Positions 35,769 through 45,876 of a stretch of DNA of 64,000 nucleotides are shown one piece after another. How positions within the stretch are numbered: the first letter of the stretch is position 1; each line of letters opens with the position of its first letter. The translations under genes were made by a program, and so were the position numbers. Source of the DNA: Limnobaculum xujianqingii (GTDB lineage: Bacteria; Pseudomonadota; Gammaproteobacteria; Enterobacterales; Enterobacteriaceae). Location: assembly GCF_013394855.1 (NCBI RefSeq), contig NZ_JABMLK010000001.1, positions 2,809,501-2,873,500 on the forward strand, given 5' to 3'. The notes beneath the pieces were generated by a model, which had not been told where the DNA came from, searched no databases, and saw nothing but the letters and a program-made list of their open reading frames with translations.

Positions 35769-35863
35769 TGGCGGAAAGTCACAGGAGTCGAACCTGCCAG
35801 GGACCGCTGGCGGCCCCATCTGGATTTGAAGTCCAGCCGCCCCACCGGGGACGATGACCTTCC
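35769..35863 (-). tRNA. selC: selenocysteine tRNA (anticodon TCA)
   Basis: 95 bases with encoded CCA. Eight-base acceptor, long variable arm, anticodon TCA in GGACTTCAAATCC, and T-arm GCAGGTTCGACTCCTGT. Nearly identical to E. coli selC. It delivers selenocysteine at UGA with SelB (51819-53699). selC is a classic island insertion site; here it marks the right border of the AT-rich island. Confidence 0.97.
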
Positions 35864-35995
35864 GTTTTAGAAGCAACAGAAGTGCTGTAACAGATGAGCC
35901 CGTCGATTATACCGTTAAACGAATGGGATGGAACTGCTAATTTTCCTCGTATCTCGCGGTTTTTGCTCATGCTCACAACTACCGTGAAACCGCAA

Positions 35996-37174
35996 TCAGT
36001 ACACCAGCTCGCCGAACTTATCCCGATACTCTTTTGGTGTGATGCCGTACTCTTTCTTAAACACCGAATAGAAATACTGTAACGACGGATAGCCGCACAT
36101 CTGGGAAATCTCGTTAATCGACAGGGTACTGGCGGCTAAAAACTCACTGGCGCGATTCAATTTTTCCTGATGGATCAGGCCATGAATGGTGTTGCCGGTT
36201 TCATCACGAAAGCGCTTCTCAAGATTAGAACGGGAGATACCTACCGCATCCAGCACCTGCTCCACTTTAATTCCCTTACAGGCATGGTAACGAATAAAAT
36301 GCATTGCCTGAATCACCGCCGGATCGTGCAGAGAACGATAGTCCGTGGAGCGGCGCTCCACTACTTTCACCGGCGGCACTAAAATGCGCTGAACCGGAAA
36401 GTCACCCTGCTTCAGTAATTTATGCAACAGCTTAGCTGCCTGATAACCCATCTGGCGTGAACCTTGTGCCACCGAAGAGAGCGCCACCCGTGACAAATAG
36501 CGGGTCAGTTCTTCATTATCAATGCCGATAACGCACATCTTCTCCGGCACCGCGATATCCAGATGCTCGCATACCTGTAGCAAATGGCGGGCTCGCGCAT
36601 CGGTAACGGCGATAATCCCCGTATGGGCAGGCAGATTCTGTAACCAGTCCGCCAGACGGTTCTGGGCGTGTTTCCAGTTCTCCGGTGCGGTTTCCATTCC
36701 CTGAAAAATGGAGTGACGGTAATTTCCTTCGGTAACTAACTGACGGAAAGCGTGCTCCCGTTCCGTTGCCCAACGATGAGAGATATGGTGCGGTAATCCA
36801 TAAAAGGCAAAGTGGTTTAGCCCCTTCTCCTTTAAATGCATAAAGGCAGTGCTCACCAAAGCATGGTTATCAGTGGCAATATAATGAACCGGAGGATAAT
36901 CCTCTGGTCGATGATAAGAACCGCCAACCCCAACAACCGGAATATTCGCCTGGCTTAACGCCAGCTCGATTTCCGGATCGTCAAAATCGGCAATCACTCC
37001 ATCACCCAACCAGTCTTTAACGCTGTCTATCCGGCAACGGAAATCCTCTTCGATAAAGATGTCCCAATCGCATTGAGAAGCCTGTAAGTACTCGCCAACA
37101 CCTTCAATAATCTGCCGGTCATAAACCTTATTGGCATTAAACAACAGCGTAATACGGAAGCGTTTTTCAAACAT
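35996..37174 (-). CDS. xylR: xylose operon activator XylR
   Basis: 392-residue AraC-type activator: N-terminal sugar-binding LacI-like domain (RITLLFNANKVYDRQIIEGV), C-terminal double HTH (VEQVLDAVGISRSNLEKRF, SINEISQMCGYPSLQYFYSVF). Start placed at MFEKRFRITL to match E. coli; eight extra upstream codons exist. Binds xylose and activates xylA and xylF promoters. Last gene of the xylFGHR order, 176 bases beyond xylH. Confidence 0.95.
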   Translation of the reverse strand: MFEKRFRITLLFNANKVYDRQIIEGVGEYLQASQCDWDIFIEEDFRCRIDSVKDWLGDGVIADFDDPEIELALSQANIPVVGVGGSYHRPEDYPPVHYIATDNHALVSTAFMHLKEKGLNHFAFYGLPHHISHRWATEREHAFRQLVTEGNYRHSIFQGMETAPENWKHAQNRLADWLQNLPAHTGIIAVTDARARHLLQVCEHLDIAVPEKMCVIGIDNEELTRYLSRVALSSVAQGSRQMGYQAAKLLHKLLKQGDFPVQRILVPPVKVVERRSTDYRSLHDPAVIQAMHFIRYHACKGIKVEQVLDAVGISRSNLEKRFRDETGNTIHGLIHQEKLNRASEFLAASTLSINEISQMCGYPSLQYFYSVFKKEYGITPKEYRDKFGELVY

Positions 37175-37374
37175 GGCGTTCAATTTCCCGATCAACACAC
37201 AAGATAAATCACCACTGCCGCTGGGTCGGCAACCCTCTGTTCAGGTTGAATTGAGTAACACAATTATCCATAGCCTGTCAGGTCACACTGCTGAAAGTAC
37301 AACGCTCCGCACACTTTTCAGCTAACCAATAAACACATAGCTGAAAATATGTACGGAGCCTTTGGGTCGATCTA

Positions 37375-38556
37375 TCAGGCACGTTTTTTGGTTGCTGAAT
37401 CCATCCATACCGCCAGCAGTAAAATGGCGCCTTTAACGATGTACTGCCAGAAGGTAGGAACGTCCAGCATACTCATGCCGTTATCCAGTGATGCCATGAT
37501 AAATGCCCCCATCACTGCACCGGCCACGCTGCCTACACCACCTGCCAGACTGGTTCCACCAATAACGCAGGCAGCAATAGCGTCCAGCTCGGCAATGTTA
37601 CCGGCAGAAGGCGAACCAGCCCCTAAACGAGAACTAAGGATCAAACCGGCAATCGCCACCATCAGCCCGTTAATAGCAAACACCGCCAGTTTGGTGCGCT
37701 CAACGTTAATACCCGACAGTCGGGCCGCATCAATATTGCCACCAATAGCGTAAATACGACGGCCAAACGCGGTGCGGGTTGCCATAAAAATCCCCACCAT
37801 CATCAGTGCAGCCAGTATTAATACCGGCGTTGGAACACCACGATAATCATTCAGAAGATAGATAGCGCCCAGCAAAATCACTGCGGTGATGGCCTGACGA
37901 CCCACATCGCTGCCTTTACCCGGCACCGGTAATCCCAGCGCTTCCCGATGCGCACGCTGACGCCATTGCCAGATGACAAACAGCACCATTACGCCGATAC
38001 CAATACCAAAACCCAGGCTGTCCGGCAGATAGCTCTGCCCGATTTGCGACATGGCATTACTGGTTGGGGAAACGGTGGTACCGTTGGTGATCCCGACCAG
38101 AATTCCGCGGAAGGCCAGCATTCCTGCCAGCGTAACGATAAATGATGGCACTTTGCGATAGGCAACCCACCAACCATTCCATGCGCCTAACAACAGGCCC
38201 ATAACCAGCGTGACAATGATTGTCAGCGGCAGAGGCCAGCCAAACCAGACGTCAAAAATCGCTGCCGCGCCGCCAAGTAGTCCCATCATTGATCCAACCG
38301 ACAGGTCAATCTCTGCGGAAATAATGACAAATACCATCCCTACCGCCAGAATGCCGGTAATCGCCGTCTGGCGCAGCAGGTTAGAAATGTTACGTGCGCT
38401 GATGTAGGCTCCATCCGTCGCTACGCTGAAAAACAGAATGATCACCACGATGGCGGCCAGCATCACAAAAACCTGCAGGTTAACGCGCTTAGGCTGAGCC
38501 GGGCCAGCTGCTTTTCCGCCAGTGTTTCCCGTGGTTGATAATGTTTCATTAGACAT
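37375..38556 (-). CDS. xylH: xylose ABC transporter permease
   Basis: 393 residues, same as E. coli XylH; ten-helix BPD_transp_2 permease with [20 protein letters not shown] and [20 protein letters not shown]. Start at ATG 38556 with GGAG eight bases upstream; it overlaps the xylG end by eight bases, so the two are coupled. Confidence 0.95.
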   Translation of the reverse strand: MSNETLSTTGNTGGKAAGPAQPKRVNLQVFVMLAAIVVIILFFSVATDGAYISARNISNLLRQTAITGILAVGMVFVIISAEIDLSVGSMMGLLGGAAAIFDVWFGWPLPLTIIVTLVMGLLLGAWNGWWVAYRKVPSFIVTLAGMLAFRGILVGITNGTTVSPTSNAMSQIGQSYLPDSLGFGIGIGVMVLFVIWQWRQRAHREALGLPVPGKGSDVGRQAITAVILLGAIYLLNDYRGVPTPVLILAALMMVGIFMATRTAFGRRIYAIGGNIDAARLSGINVERTKLAVFAINGLMVAIAGLILSSRLGAGSPSAGNIAELDAIAACVIGGTSLAGGVGSVAGAVMGAFIMASLDNGMSMLDVPTFWQYIVKGAILLLAVWMDSATKKRA

Positions 38557-40075
38557 GTTGTTCACTCCTGAGTGCCGCTTCCATAATCTGTTCTTGTGTC
38601 AAAGACCGGTTGGCTAAATCCGCTTTAATACAGCCTTCGTGCATCACTAATACCCGGTCGCTAAGGCCCAGCACTTCGGGTAGTTCTGACGAGATAACAA
38701 TCAGGGCAATACCCTGTTCAACCAGTTGATTAATCAGCTTATAAATTTCATATTTGGCACCGATATCAATGCCCCGGGTTGGTTCATCCAGAATCAGAAT
38801 TTTAGGATTAAGTAACAGACACTTAGCCAGAATGGCTTTTTGTTGATTACCGCCGCTCAGGCGGGCAATGGCTAATTCCGGCGATGAGGTTTTTACCTTC
38901 AGCCGCTCGATTGATTGCTGGATAATGGACTGCTCTTTGGCATCGTCCAGTATGCTCAGCCAGCCGCTAAAATCATCCAGCGCCGCCAGCGTCATATTGG
39001 CACCGACGCCCATCACCGGGATAATTCCGTCCTTTTTACGGTCTTCCGGCACCATCGCAATGCCGTGGCTGATGGCGTCCTGACAGTTGCGAATTTTTAC
39101 CGCTTTGCCACCAACTTTAATTTCCCCTTCCCAGCGCCCGCGATAGGCACCAAACAGACACTGGACGGTTTCGGTTCTTCCTGCTCCCACCAGACCAGCA
39201 ATACCCAGAATCTCGCCTTTATGCAGTGAGAAAGAGACGTTATTCACCCGACGAATATGGCGGTTAATTGGGTGCCAGGCGGTCAGGTTATCCACCCGCA
39301 GCACCTCTTCACCAATGGTATGTTCTGACTGAGGGTAGAGCTCTTTCAGCTCGCGGCCTACCATCATGGCGATAATATCGTCTTCGGTCATCTCGCTGGC
39401 CTGACGGGTACCAATATGTTTACCGTCACGAATCACACAGATCAGATCGGAGATGACTTTTACTTCGTTCAGTTTGTGGGAGATATAGATACAGGCAATA
39501 TCGTGGCTTTGCAGGTCGCGGATAATATTCAGCAAAATCTCGGTTTCGCTTTCTGTCAGTGATGCGGTTGGTTCATCCAGCACCAACAGGCGTACCTGCT
39601 TATTCAGCGCTTTGGCGATTTCCACCAGTTGCTGTTGGCCTAATCCCAGTTCACCCACTTTGGTATCAGGGCTTACCGCCAGCTTCACCTGTTGTAACAG
39701 GCGCTGGCAGCGTAAAAACATGCTGTCGTAATCCATGATGCCGAAACGCCCGCGCTCCGAACCAAGGAAAATATTCTCCAGCACGGTCATCTCTTTCACC
39801 AAAGCCAGTTCCTGATGGATGATGGCAATGCCTTTCTGCTCGGTATCGCGAATGGTTTTTGCCTGTATCACATCACCGGAAAACAGAATATCGCCCTGAT
39901 ACTGGCCGTAAGGATAGATGCCGCACAGCACCTTCATCAGCGTTGATTTACCAGAACCATTCTCTCCACACAAAGAGAGCACCTGCCCGGCATCTAACGT
40001 TAACGAGATGTCATCGACAGCTTTGATATCACCAAAAGCTTTGGTGATATTTTTCATTTCTAACAGATGTGGCAT
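38549..40075 (-). CDS. xylG: xylose ABC transporter ATPase
   Basis: 508-residue duplicated ATPase. Walker [10 protein letters not shown] in the first half, signature [15 protein letters not shown], Walker [12 protein letters not shown]; the second half has a degenerate Walker A (GLVGAGRT) and [15 protein letters not shown], as normal for sugar importers of this class. Start ATG at 40075 (a GTG directly before it is also in frame). Confidence 0.95.
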   Translation of the reverse strand: MPHLLEMKNITKAFGDIKAVDDISLTLDAGQVLSLCGENGSGKSTLMKVLCGIYPYGQYQGDILFSGDVIQAKTIRDTEQKGIAIIHQELALVKEMTVLENIFLGSERGRFGIMDYDSMFLRCQRLLQQVKLAVSPDTKVGELGLGQQQLVEIAKALNKQVRLLVLDEPTASLTESETEILLNIIRDLQSHDIACIYISHKLNEVKVISDLICVIRDGKHIGTRQASEMTEDDIIAMMVGRELKELYPQSEHTIGEEVLRVDNLTAWHPINRHIRRVNNVSFSLHKGEILGIAGLVGAGRTETVQCLFGAYRGRWEGEIKVGGKAVKIRNCQDAISHGIAMVPEDRKKDGIIPVMGVGANMTLAALDDFSGWLSILDDAKEQSIIQQSIERLKVKTSSPELAIARLSGGNQQKAILAKCLLLNPKILILDEPTRGIDIGAKYEIYKLINQLVEQGIALIVISSELPEVLGLSDRVLVMHEGCIKADLANRSLTQEQIMEAALRSEQHV

Positions 40076-40153
40076 CACATGTACTCCACAAAGAGATAAC
40101 GACCATTAAGCTGATACTGGGTGCTGCTTATGCAGCACCCGATTGCAGGTAAA

Positions 40154-41152
40154 TCAGTTATAGATGCTCTCTTTGCTGTGGAAGCCATCGGCCACAACCG
40201 TTGAATCGATGTTGGATTTATCTACCTGAATTGGTGTCAGCAGATAAGATGGCACATCCTTTTTACCATTATTCAGAGTGGCGTTCGCTTTTGGTGTCTC
40301 GCCTTTACCCATTTCTACCGCGATCTCCGCCGCATCATTTGCCAGCTTGCTGATTGGCTTATACACCGTCATGGTTTGAGTACCGGCAACGATACGTTTG
40401 ATACCAGCAAGGTCAGCATCCTGACCGGAGATGGCAACTTTACCCGACAGCCCCTGAGCTACCAGTGCCTGAATCGCGCCACCGGCAGTGGCGTCATTAG
40501 AAGCAACGACGGCATCAATTTTATTGTTGTTAGCGGTTAAGGCGTTCTCCATGATTTTCAACGCGTTCTCTGCTAACCAGGCATCAACCCATTGGTCGCC
40601 AACTATCTTGATTTTTCCTTCTTTAATCAGTGGATTAAGCACGTTCATCTGCCCCTGACGGAACAGCTTGGCGTTGTTATCCACCGGTGAGCCTCCCATC
40701 AGGAAGTAGTTGCCCTGAGGCACACGTTCAACCAGGCTTTGAGCCTGTAGCTCACCCACTTTTTCATTGTTAAAGGAGATATAAAAATCGATATCCGCAT
40801 CGTTAATCATGCGGTCATAAGCCAGTACTTTGATGCCTTCACGTTTAGCTTCTGCAATAACGTTACTCAACACCTGACCGTTGTAGGGAATGATCACCAG
40901 TACGTCTACGCCACGGTTGATCATATTTTCAATCTGCGACATTTGGGTTTCTTCGTTACCGTTGGCAGACTGTACGAATACTTTGGCCCCTAATGACTCA
41001 GCTTTGCTGACAAAGATGTCGCGATCTTTCTGCCAGCGTTCTAAACGCAGATCGTCAATCGCCATACCTATTTTAACTTCTTTGGCATTTACCATGTGTC
41101 CTGATAGCGCCAGTGATGCACAAACGGCAAGTAAAACATGCTTTAATTTCAT
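40154..41152 (-). CDS. xylF: D-xylose-binding periplasmic protein
   Basis: 332 residues with a signal peptide ending near VNA-KE (residue 23). Mature part matches E. coli XylF (VKIGMAIDDLRLERWQKDRD, VDVLVIIPYNGQVLSNVI, SNDATAGGAIQALVAQGL). First gene of the leftward transport operon, divergent from xylA. Confidence 0.95.
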   Translation of the reverse strand: MKLKHVLLAVCASLALSGHMVNAKEVKIGMAIDDLRLERWQKDRDIFVSKAESLGAKVFVQSANGNEETQMSQIENMINRGVDVLVIIPYNGQVLSNVIAEAKREGIKVLAYDRMINDADIDFYISFNNEKVGELQAQSLVERVPQGNYFLMGGSPVDNNAKLFRQGQMNVLNPLIKEGKIKIVGDQWVDAWLAENALKIMENALTANNNKIDAVVASNDATAGGAIQALVAQGLSGKVAISGQDADLAGIKRIVAGTQTMTVYKPISKLANDAAEIAVEMGKGETPKANATLNNGKKDVPSYLLTPIQVDKSNIDSTVVADGFHSKESIYN

Positions 41153-41479
41153 TTGATAACATCCTATTTTGGTTAAGCTATTTCAGTGAAAGCGGGTATT
41201 TCCCCGTTTCTATTTATTACCGATAAATATTTAACCACTATAGTGTTATCAGTTATAACCAGAGTATCAATTACAGATTCTTACCCCGTTATTACGTTTT
41301 TTAGTTTATTTTCATTTTTATGAGAGAGGTCATGTTTTGCTGAGTAAATAAAAATAGCAATCAATGTTTTTATTTCAAAAATAAATCATAACAAACTGTA
41401 TATAAAAGAAATATTTAAAATTAATGATAAAAACAAACACCATTAAAAATAATTTCCTTACCGTTTTAAGGTTTATTAT

Positions 41480-41495
41480 TGTGAGCATAATCACA
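41480..41495. promoter_or_regulatory. CRP site in the xylF-xylA divergent region
   Basis: TGTGAGCATAATCACA is a perfect TGTGA-N6-TCACA CRP site. It lies near the middle of the 577-base AT-rich region between xylF and xylA, as in E. coli, where CRP and XylR activate both operons. XylR sites must flank it but I could not place them with confidence. Confidence 0.85.
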
Positions 41496-41729
41496 GTAGT
41501 TAAATTTCATAACTCACTATTCAAATCTAGGAATAACCTTCATTTTTTTAAATCTCTATGATTCCGACAATATAAAACAAATAGCGCTAAAACTGCGTCA
41601 ATTTATATTTTTAAGAAATGTAATAACGCAATTTTATTATTTATTGAGCGAGCAGTTTCAGTGATAAATAAATCGCGCTAAATGCTATTTGACCGAATGA
41701 CCTAAATACATCGCTTAAAGGAAACCACC

Positions 41730-43049
41730 ATGACTCAGTATTTCGATAAACTTGACCAGGTGCGCTACGAAGGCACCGCCAGTAACAATCCACTGGCTTT
41801 CCGCCACTACAACCCGGATGAGTTGGTTCTGGGTAAGCGTATGGCTGACCATCTGCGCTTTGCCGCCTGTTACTGGCACACCTTCTGCTGGAATGGTGCC
41901 GATATGTTTGGCGTAGGTTCATTCGATCGCCCATGGCAATCGGCGGGTGATGCCATCAAGCTGGCAAAAGCCAAAGCAGATGTTGCCTTCGAGTTTTTCC
42001 ATAAGCTAAATGTACCTTTCTATTGCTTCCACGATGTGGATGTATCCCCTGAAGGCAGCACCATTAAAGAGTATCTGAATAATCTGGCGCTGATGACCGA
42101 CGTACTGGCAGAAAAACAACAGTCAACCGGTGTGAAACTGTTATGGGGCACGGCGAACTGCTTTACCAACCCACGTTACGCTGCCGGTGCGGCAACTAAC
42201 CCGGACCCGGAAGTATTCGCTTACGCCGCCACTCAGGTGGTCAGTGCCATGCAGGCCACCCAGCGTCTGGGCGGTGAGAACTATGTGCTGTGGGGGGGCC
42301 GTGAAGGGTATGAAACCCTGTTAAATACCGACCTGCGTCAGGAGCGCGAGCAGCTTGGGCGCTTTATGCAAATGGTGGTAGAGCATAAACATAAAATTGG
42401 TTTTAACGGCCCCCTGTTGATTGAACCAAAACCACAAGAGCCAACCAAACATCAGTATGACTACGATGTGGCAACGGTATATGGCTTCCTGAAGCAGTTT
42501 GGTCTGGAAAAAGAGATTAAGGTCAATATCGAAGCTAACCACGCTACGCTGGCAGGTCACAGCTTCCACCATGAAATCGCCTCTGCCATTGCGCTGGGTA
42601 TTTTCGGCTCGGTTGATGCCAACCGTGGCGATGCTCAACTGGGTTGGGACACCGACCAGTTCCCGAACAGCGTGGAAGAAAACGCACTGATTATGTATGA
42701 AATCATCAAAGCGGGCGGTTTCACTACCGGTGGCCTGAACTACGACGCTAAAGTCCGTCGCCAGAGTACCGATAAGTACGATCTGTTCTACAGTCATATT
42801 GGCGCGATGGACACCATGGCACTGGCGCTGAAAGTTGCCGCTAAAATGGTACAAGACGGCAAACTGGACCAAAAAGTCTCCGAGCGCTACGCTGGCTGGA
42901 ATGGCAAACTGGGTCAACAAATCCTGGAAGGCGAAAGTTCACTGGAATCACTGGCAAAATATGTGGAAAGCAATAACCTGCAGCCACAGCATAAGTCAGG
43001 ACAGCAGGAGTTACTGGAAAATCTGGTGAACCGATATTTATTTGGATGA
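41730..43049 (+). CDS. xylA: xylose isomerase
   Basis: Converts D-xylose to D-xylulose. 439 residues (E. coli 440). Active-site words [11 protein letters not shown] (catalytic His), [23 protein letters not shown] and [12 protein letters not shown] (metal ligands) are present. AAGGAAACCACC precedes the ATG. Separated from xylB by 324 bases holding a family B repeat, an unusually large gap for this operon. Confidence 0.97.
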   Translation: MTQYFDKLDQVRYEGTASNNPLAFRHYNPDELVLGKRMADHLRFAACYWHTFCWNGADMFGVGSFDRPWQSAGDAIKLAKAKADVAFEFFHKLNVPFYCFHDVDVSPEGSTIKEYLNNLALMTDVLAEKQQSTGVKLLWGTANCFTNPRYAAGAATNPDPEVFAYAATQVVSAMQATQRLGGENYVLWGGREGYETLLNTDLRQEREQLGRFMQMVVEHKHKIGFNGPLLIEPKPQEPTKHQYDYDVATVYGFLKQFGLEKEIKVNIEANHATLAGHSFHHEIASAIALGIFGSVDANRGDAQLGWDTDQFPNSVEENALIMYEIIKAGGFTTGGLNYDAKVRRQSTDKYDLFYSHIGAMDTMALALKVAAKMVQDGKLDQKVSERYAGWNGKLGQQILEGESSLESLAKYVESNNLQPQHKSGQQELLENLVNRYLFG

Positions 43050-43073
43050 TCCAAAAATCAGTATCAGTGTATA

Positions 43074-43344
43074 TTTCGTCCGTAAAAGTGCAGTGTCTAA
43101 ATTAGCTATCGTGTAGCGGCCGAGTAAGGGGCGTTAAGGCGAACGCCCCTTACAACCCCGCGCCTACGCTGCCGAATGTTGACCGCAGCTTTGCTGCGGC
43201 AACCTCAGTCAGCCTGAAGGCTTAACGCACCGACATAGAGCCGCTCCCGGCGGCGCTATGTCTTTCGCAGCATCCATGCTGCTCATGCTACCTTCAGTCC
43301 TCCTTCGGCAACATTCGGACGCTTGTACTAAAGGTCAAGGGCCT
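43074..43344 (+). repeat. dispersed structured repeat, family B, copy 1
   Basis: Lies between xylA and xylB. Begins TTTCGTCC and ends AAAGGTCAAGGG, like the copies at 49341-49616 (+) and 56404-56673 (-). Successive hairpins: GGGGCGTT/AACGCCCC, CCGCAGC/GCTGCGG, GACATA/TATGTC, GCAGCAT/ATGCTGC. Copies 2 and 3 have other bases at the stems that still pair. GC-rich relative to its neighbours. No coding potential seen. Confidence 0.8.
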
Positions 43345-43373
43345 ATTACTCCCTACAACAAGGATCTCTCACC

Positions 43374-44825
43374 ATGTACATCGGTATCGACCTCGGCACT
43401 TCCGGCGTAAAAGTTATCCTCCTCAGTGAGCAGCAACAGGTTATTGCCACTCACTCTGAAGCGCTTTCTATTTCCCGTCCTCATCCCCTTTGGTCAGAGC
43501 AAAATCCTGATGACTGGTGGCAAGCCACCGATAAAGCGATGCAGGCGCTGGCGGCTCAGCACGATTTAAGCTCAGTTAAAGCCATGGGCCTGACCGGGCA
43601 AATGCATGGTGCAACCCTGTTAGATAAACAGATGAAGGTATTGCGCCCTGCCATTTTATGGAACGATGGCCGCAGTGCCGCCGAATGTGCCGAGCTGGAA
43701 AAAATAGTTCCTCAATCTAGAGCCATTACCGGCAACCTGATGATGCCAGGCTTTACCGCCCCAAAACTAAAATGGGTGGAAAAACATGAACCTGCTGTTT
43801 TTCAGACAACAGACAAAGTGCTGTTACCAAAAGATTATTTACGCTTGCTGATTACCGGCGAGCTGGCCAGCGATATGTCCGATGCGGCTGGCACCATGTG
43901 GATGGACGTTGGCAAACGTGACTGGAGCGATGAGATCCTCGCCGCCTGTAACCTAAGCCGCGATAATATGCCGACACTATTTGAAGGCTGCCAGATTACC
44001 GGCAACGTTAAAGCAGATATCGCCGCTCGTTGGAAGATTAATCAAATCCCGGTGGCGGCCGGTGGCGGTGATAACGCAGCCGGTGCTATCGGTATTGGGC
44101 TGTATCGTGAAGGTCAGGCGATGCTTTCTCTGGGAACTTCCGGTGTTTATTTTGCCGTCAGCGATGGTTTCCTGAGTAATCCGGAAAGCGCGGTTCACAG
44201 CTTCTGCCACGCGCTGCCAAACACCTGGCACCTAATGTCAGTAATTCTCAGTGCCGCTTCCTGCCTCGACTGGGCTTGTAAGTTAACCAATATTTCCAGC
44301 GTGCCAGCGCTACTGAAAGCCATTGAGCAAACGCCTCCTGCCGATACGCCAGTATGGTTTCTGCCCTATCTTTCCGGAGAACGCACACCGCACAACAACC
44401 CGGCAGCTAAAGGCGCATTCTGGGGGCTAACTCATCAACATAATGCAACCGATCTGGCCAGAGCGGTACTGGAAGGTGTGAGTTTCGCGCTGGCAGAAAG
44501 CATGGACGTATTACACGCTACTGGTCTGAAACCCACTCAAATTGCACTGATTGGCGGCGGAGCCCGTAGTCCGTACTGGCGTCAGCTTCTTGCTGACATC
44601 AGCGGTCAAACGCTGGAATACCGTACCGGTGGCGATGTTGGCCCGGCATTAGGTGCAGCCCGACTGGCACAAATTGCCATGAACCCTGGTATTGCGCTGG
44701 CAGACCTTTGCCCGGAACTGCCATTGGAACAACGCCATCAACCAAATCCTGAGCTTTATGCTCACTATCAGGAAAGAAGAGCTACATTTAAAACGCTTTA
44801 TCAGCAACTTCTGCCATTGTGTTAA
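43374..44825 (+). CDS. xylB: xylulokinase
   Basis: Phosphorylates D-xylulose to xylulose 5-phosphate. 483 residues of the FGGY family: MYIGIDLGTSGVKVILL, GLTGQMHGATLLD, the catalytic Asp in GGGDNAAGAIGIG, and the ATP site IGGGARSPYW. AAGGA precedes the start. Because the family B repeat lies between xylA and xylB, xylB expression may depend on read-through of that structured segment. Confidence 0.96.
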   Translation: MYIGIDLGTSGVKVILLSEQQQVIATHSEALSISRPHPLWSEQNPDDWWQATDKAMQALAAQHDLSSVKAMGLTGQMHGATLLDKQMKVLRPAILWNDGRSAAECAELEKIVPQSRAITGNLMMPGFTAPKLKWVEKHEPAVFQTTDKVLLPKDYLRLLITGELASDMSDAAGTMWMDVGKRDWSDEILAACNLSRDNMPTLFEGCQITGNVKADIAARWKINQIPVAAGGGDNAAGAIGIGLYREGQAMLSLGTSGVYFAVSDGFLSNPESAVHSFCHALPNTWHLMSVILSAASCLDWACKLTNISSVPALLKAIEQTPPADTPVWFLPYLSGERTPHNNPAAKGAFWGLTHQHNATDLARAVLEGVSFALAESMDVLHATGLKPTQIALIGGGARSPYWRQLLADISGQTLEYRTGGDVGPALGAARLAQIAMNPGIALADLCPELPLEQRHQPNPELYAHYQERRATFKTLYQQLLPLC

Positions 44826-44837
44826 TTAAATCCAAAC

Positions 44838-44865
44838 CTGCTCGTCAAATTCATATGGCGAGCAG
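44838..44865 (+). terminator. terminator hairpin after xylB
   Basis: Arms CTGCTCG / CGAGCAG with a 14-base loop; outer ATTAAAT / ATTTAAT can extend it. 13 bases past the xylB stop. Weak U-run, moderate confidence. Confidence 0.5.
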
Positions 44866-45009
44866 ATTTAATCAACCAAATGAATAATAAAGAATTATCT
44901 CTCCTTTTCGGTTCTTCATGTCGATAAATTTTTCTGCCCCTCTGTGTCACTTTATTACCACAAGGACTATGCTTATCACGTTTTCCGCTATTTAAAGGGA
45001 GTAATTGTG

Positions 45010-45480
45010 ATGCGTATTTCTTCTGTATTACCCGTTGTATTAAGCCTTTGTTTTTTATCCGGTGCAGCAATGGCCGCCGACACAACAGCAAAAGAACCAA
45101 CCAAAGCTCAAACTGCCCAGCGCGATAAAATGAGCAGTTGTAATAAAGAAGCAACAGATAAAGACCTTAAAGGGGATGAGCGTAAAACCTTTATGAGCAA
45201 CTGTCTGAAAGCTAAGCCAGCAGAAAGCGAAAAGAAAATGACCGCTCAGCAACAAAAAATGGCCGACTGTAATAAAGAAGCCGGTGATAAAGCCCTGAAG
45301 GGTGACGATCGCAAAGCCTTTATGAGCAGTTGCCTGAAAGGCAAAGCGGATACCGCTGAAAAGACGATTACCCCACAGCAACAAAAAATGGCCGATTGTA
45401 ATAAGGAAGCCGGCGATAAAGCACTGAAAGGTGACGATCGCAAAACCTTTATGAACACCTGCCTGAAAAAAGCCGCCTGA
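45010..45480 (+). CDS. psiF: PsiF-family protein with three repeats
   Basis: 156-residue exported protein: signal peptide ending at AMA (about residue 22), then three copies of a roughly 40-residue unit of the form KM..CNKEA..K.LKGD.RK.FM..CLK, each with two cysteines. E. coli PsiF (106 residues) has two units, so this one is expanded. Start at ATG 45010 behind GGGAG; upstream in-frame codons lack a signal sequence context. E. coli psiF is phosphate-starvation induced; I see no convincing Pho box here. Function unknown. Confidence 0.88.
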   Translation: MRISSVLPVVLSLCFLSGAAMAADTTAKEPTKAQTAQRDKMSSCNKEATDKDLKGDERKTFMSNCLKAKPAESEKKMTAQQQKMADCNKEAGDKALKGDDRKAFMSSCLKGKADTAEKTITPQQQKMADCNKEAGDKALKGDDRKTFMNTCLKKAA

Positions 45481-45500
45481 TTCTTCCCGACATAACAAAG

Positions 45501-45526
45501 AATATCCCGCCACAAGGCGGGATATT
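45501..45526 (+). terminator. terminator hairpin after psiF
   Basis: Perfect arms AATATCCCGCC / GGCGGGATATT with loop ACAA, 20 bases past the psiF stop. Followed by a T-rich but interrupted stretch. Confidence 0.7.
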
Positions 45527-45547
45527 CCAGATTTGAGTTTTAATATA

Positions 45548-45730
45548 GTCAATTGTCGGGAGGGGCTCCCGTGGGGGTCGACTTGGCGTAAGCCAACGAA
45601 GCGCCCGTAGGGAGGCCAGGCCCGACATGCACTGAAGCCAAGTACAAGCGGTCTTCCGGTCGAGCACAAAGCCAATATAAGCACTTAATATTTTACGACC
45701 GGAATATTCAGTGAGGCCAATTTATCTGGT
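45548..45730 (-). repeat. dispersed structured repeat, family A, copy 2
   Basis: Reverse orientation. On the - strand it starts with ATAAATTGGC, then GAATATTCCGGTCG which pairs with CGACCGGAA, then GACCGCTTGTACTT, and GTCGGG pairing with CCCGAC at the far end. Sits between psiF and the L36 gene in a 396-base gap. Same architecture as copies 1, 3 and 4. Confidence 0.75.
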
Positions 45731-45842
45731 TTGTTAGCCGTCTCATATACCTCACCTGACACCTTCACTTCCCACTAATAACACGATCATTTTTTATCAC
45801 CCACTAATTGACCCTACCTCAAGGTCAGTGCATACTTGTAAT

Positions 45843-45857
45843 TGTTATATTATAACA
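45843..45857. promoter_or_regulatory. Zur operator
   Basis: TGTTATATTATAACA is a perfect palindrome equal to the enterobacterial Zur (zinc uptake repressor) consensus core GTTATA-TTATAAC. It ends 20 bases before the L36 start. It predicts derepression of the zinc-free ribosomal protein when zinc is scarce. Confidence 0.9.
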
Positions 45858-45876
45858 TATCAATTCAGGAGTTATC

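Noticed and set aside
35996..44825. Xylose locus as a novel system
   Set aside because: Gene content and order equal E. coli xylFGHR/xylAB; only the repeat between xylA and xylB is unusual.
44880..45009. Pho box upstream of psiF
   Set aside because: CTGTGTCAC is present but no second CTGTCA-type repeat at 11-base spacing.
45090..45480. psiF repeats as a CRISPR array
   Set aside because: Units are about 120 bases, in frame and coding. No CRISPR array was seen anywhere in the window.
45055..45684. Long open frames on the - strand over psiF (up to 209 codons)
   Set aside because: They mirror the repeated psiF units, have no ribosome site, and no recognisable protein.
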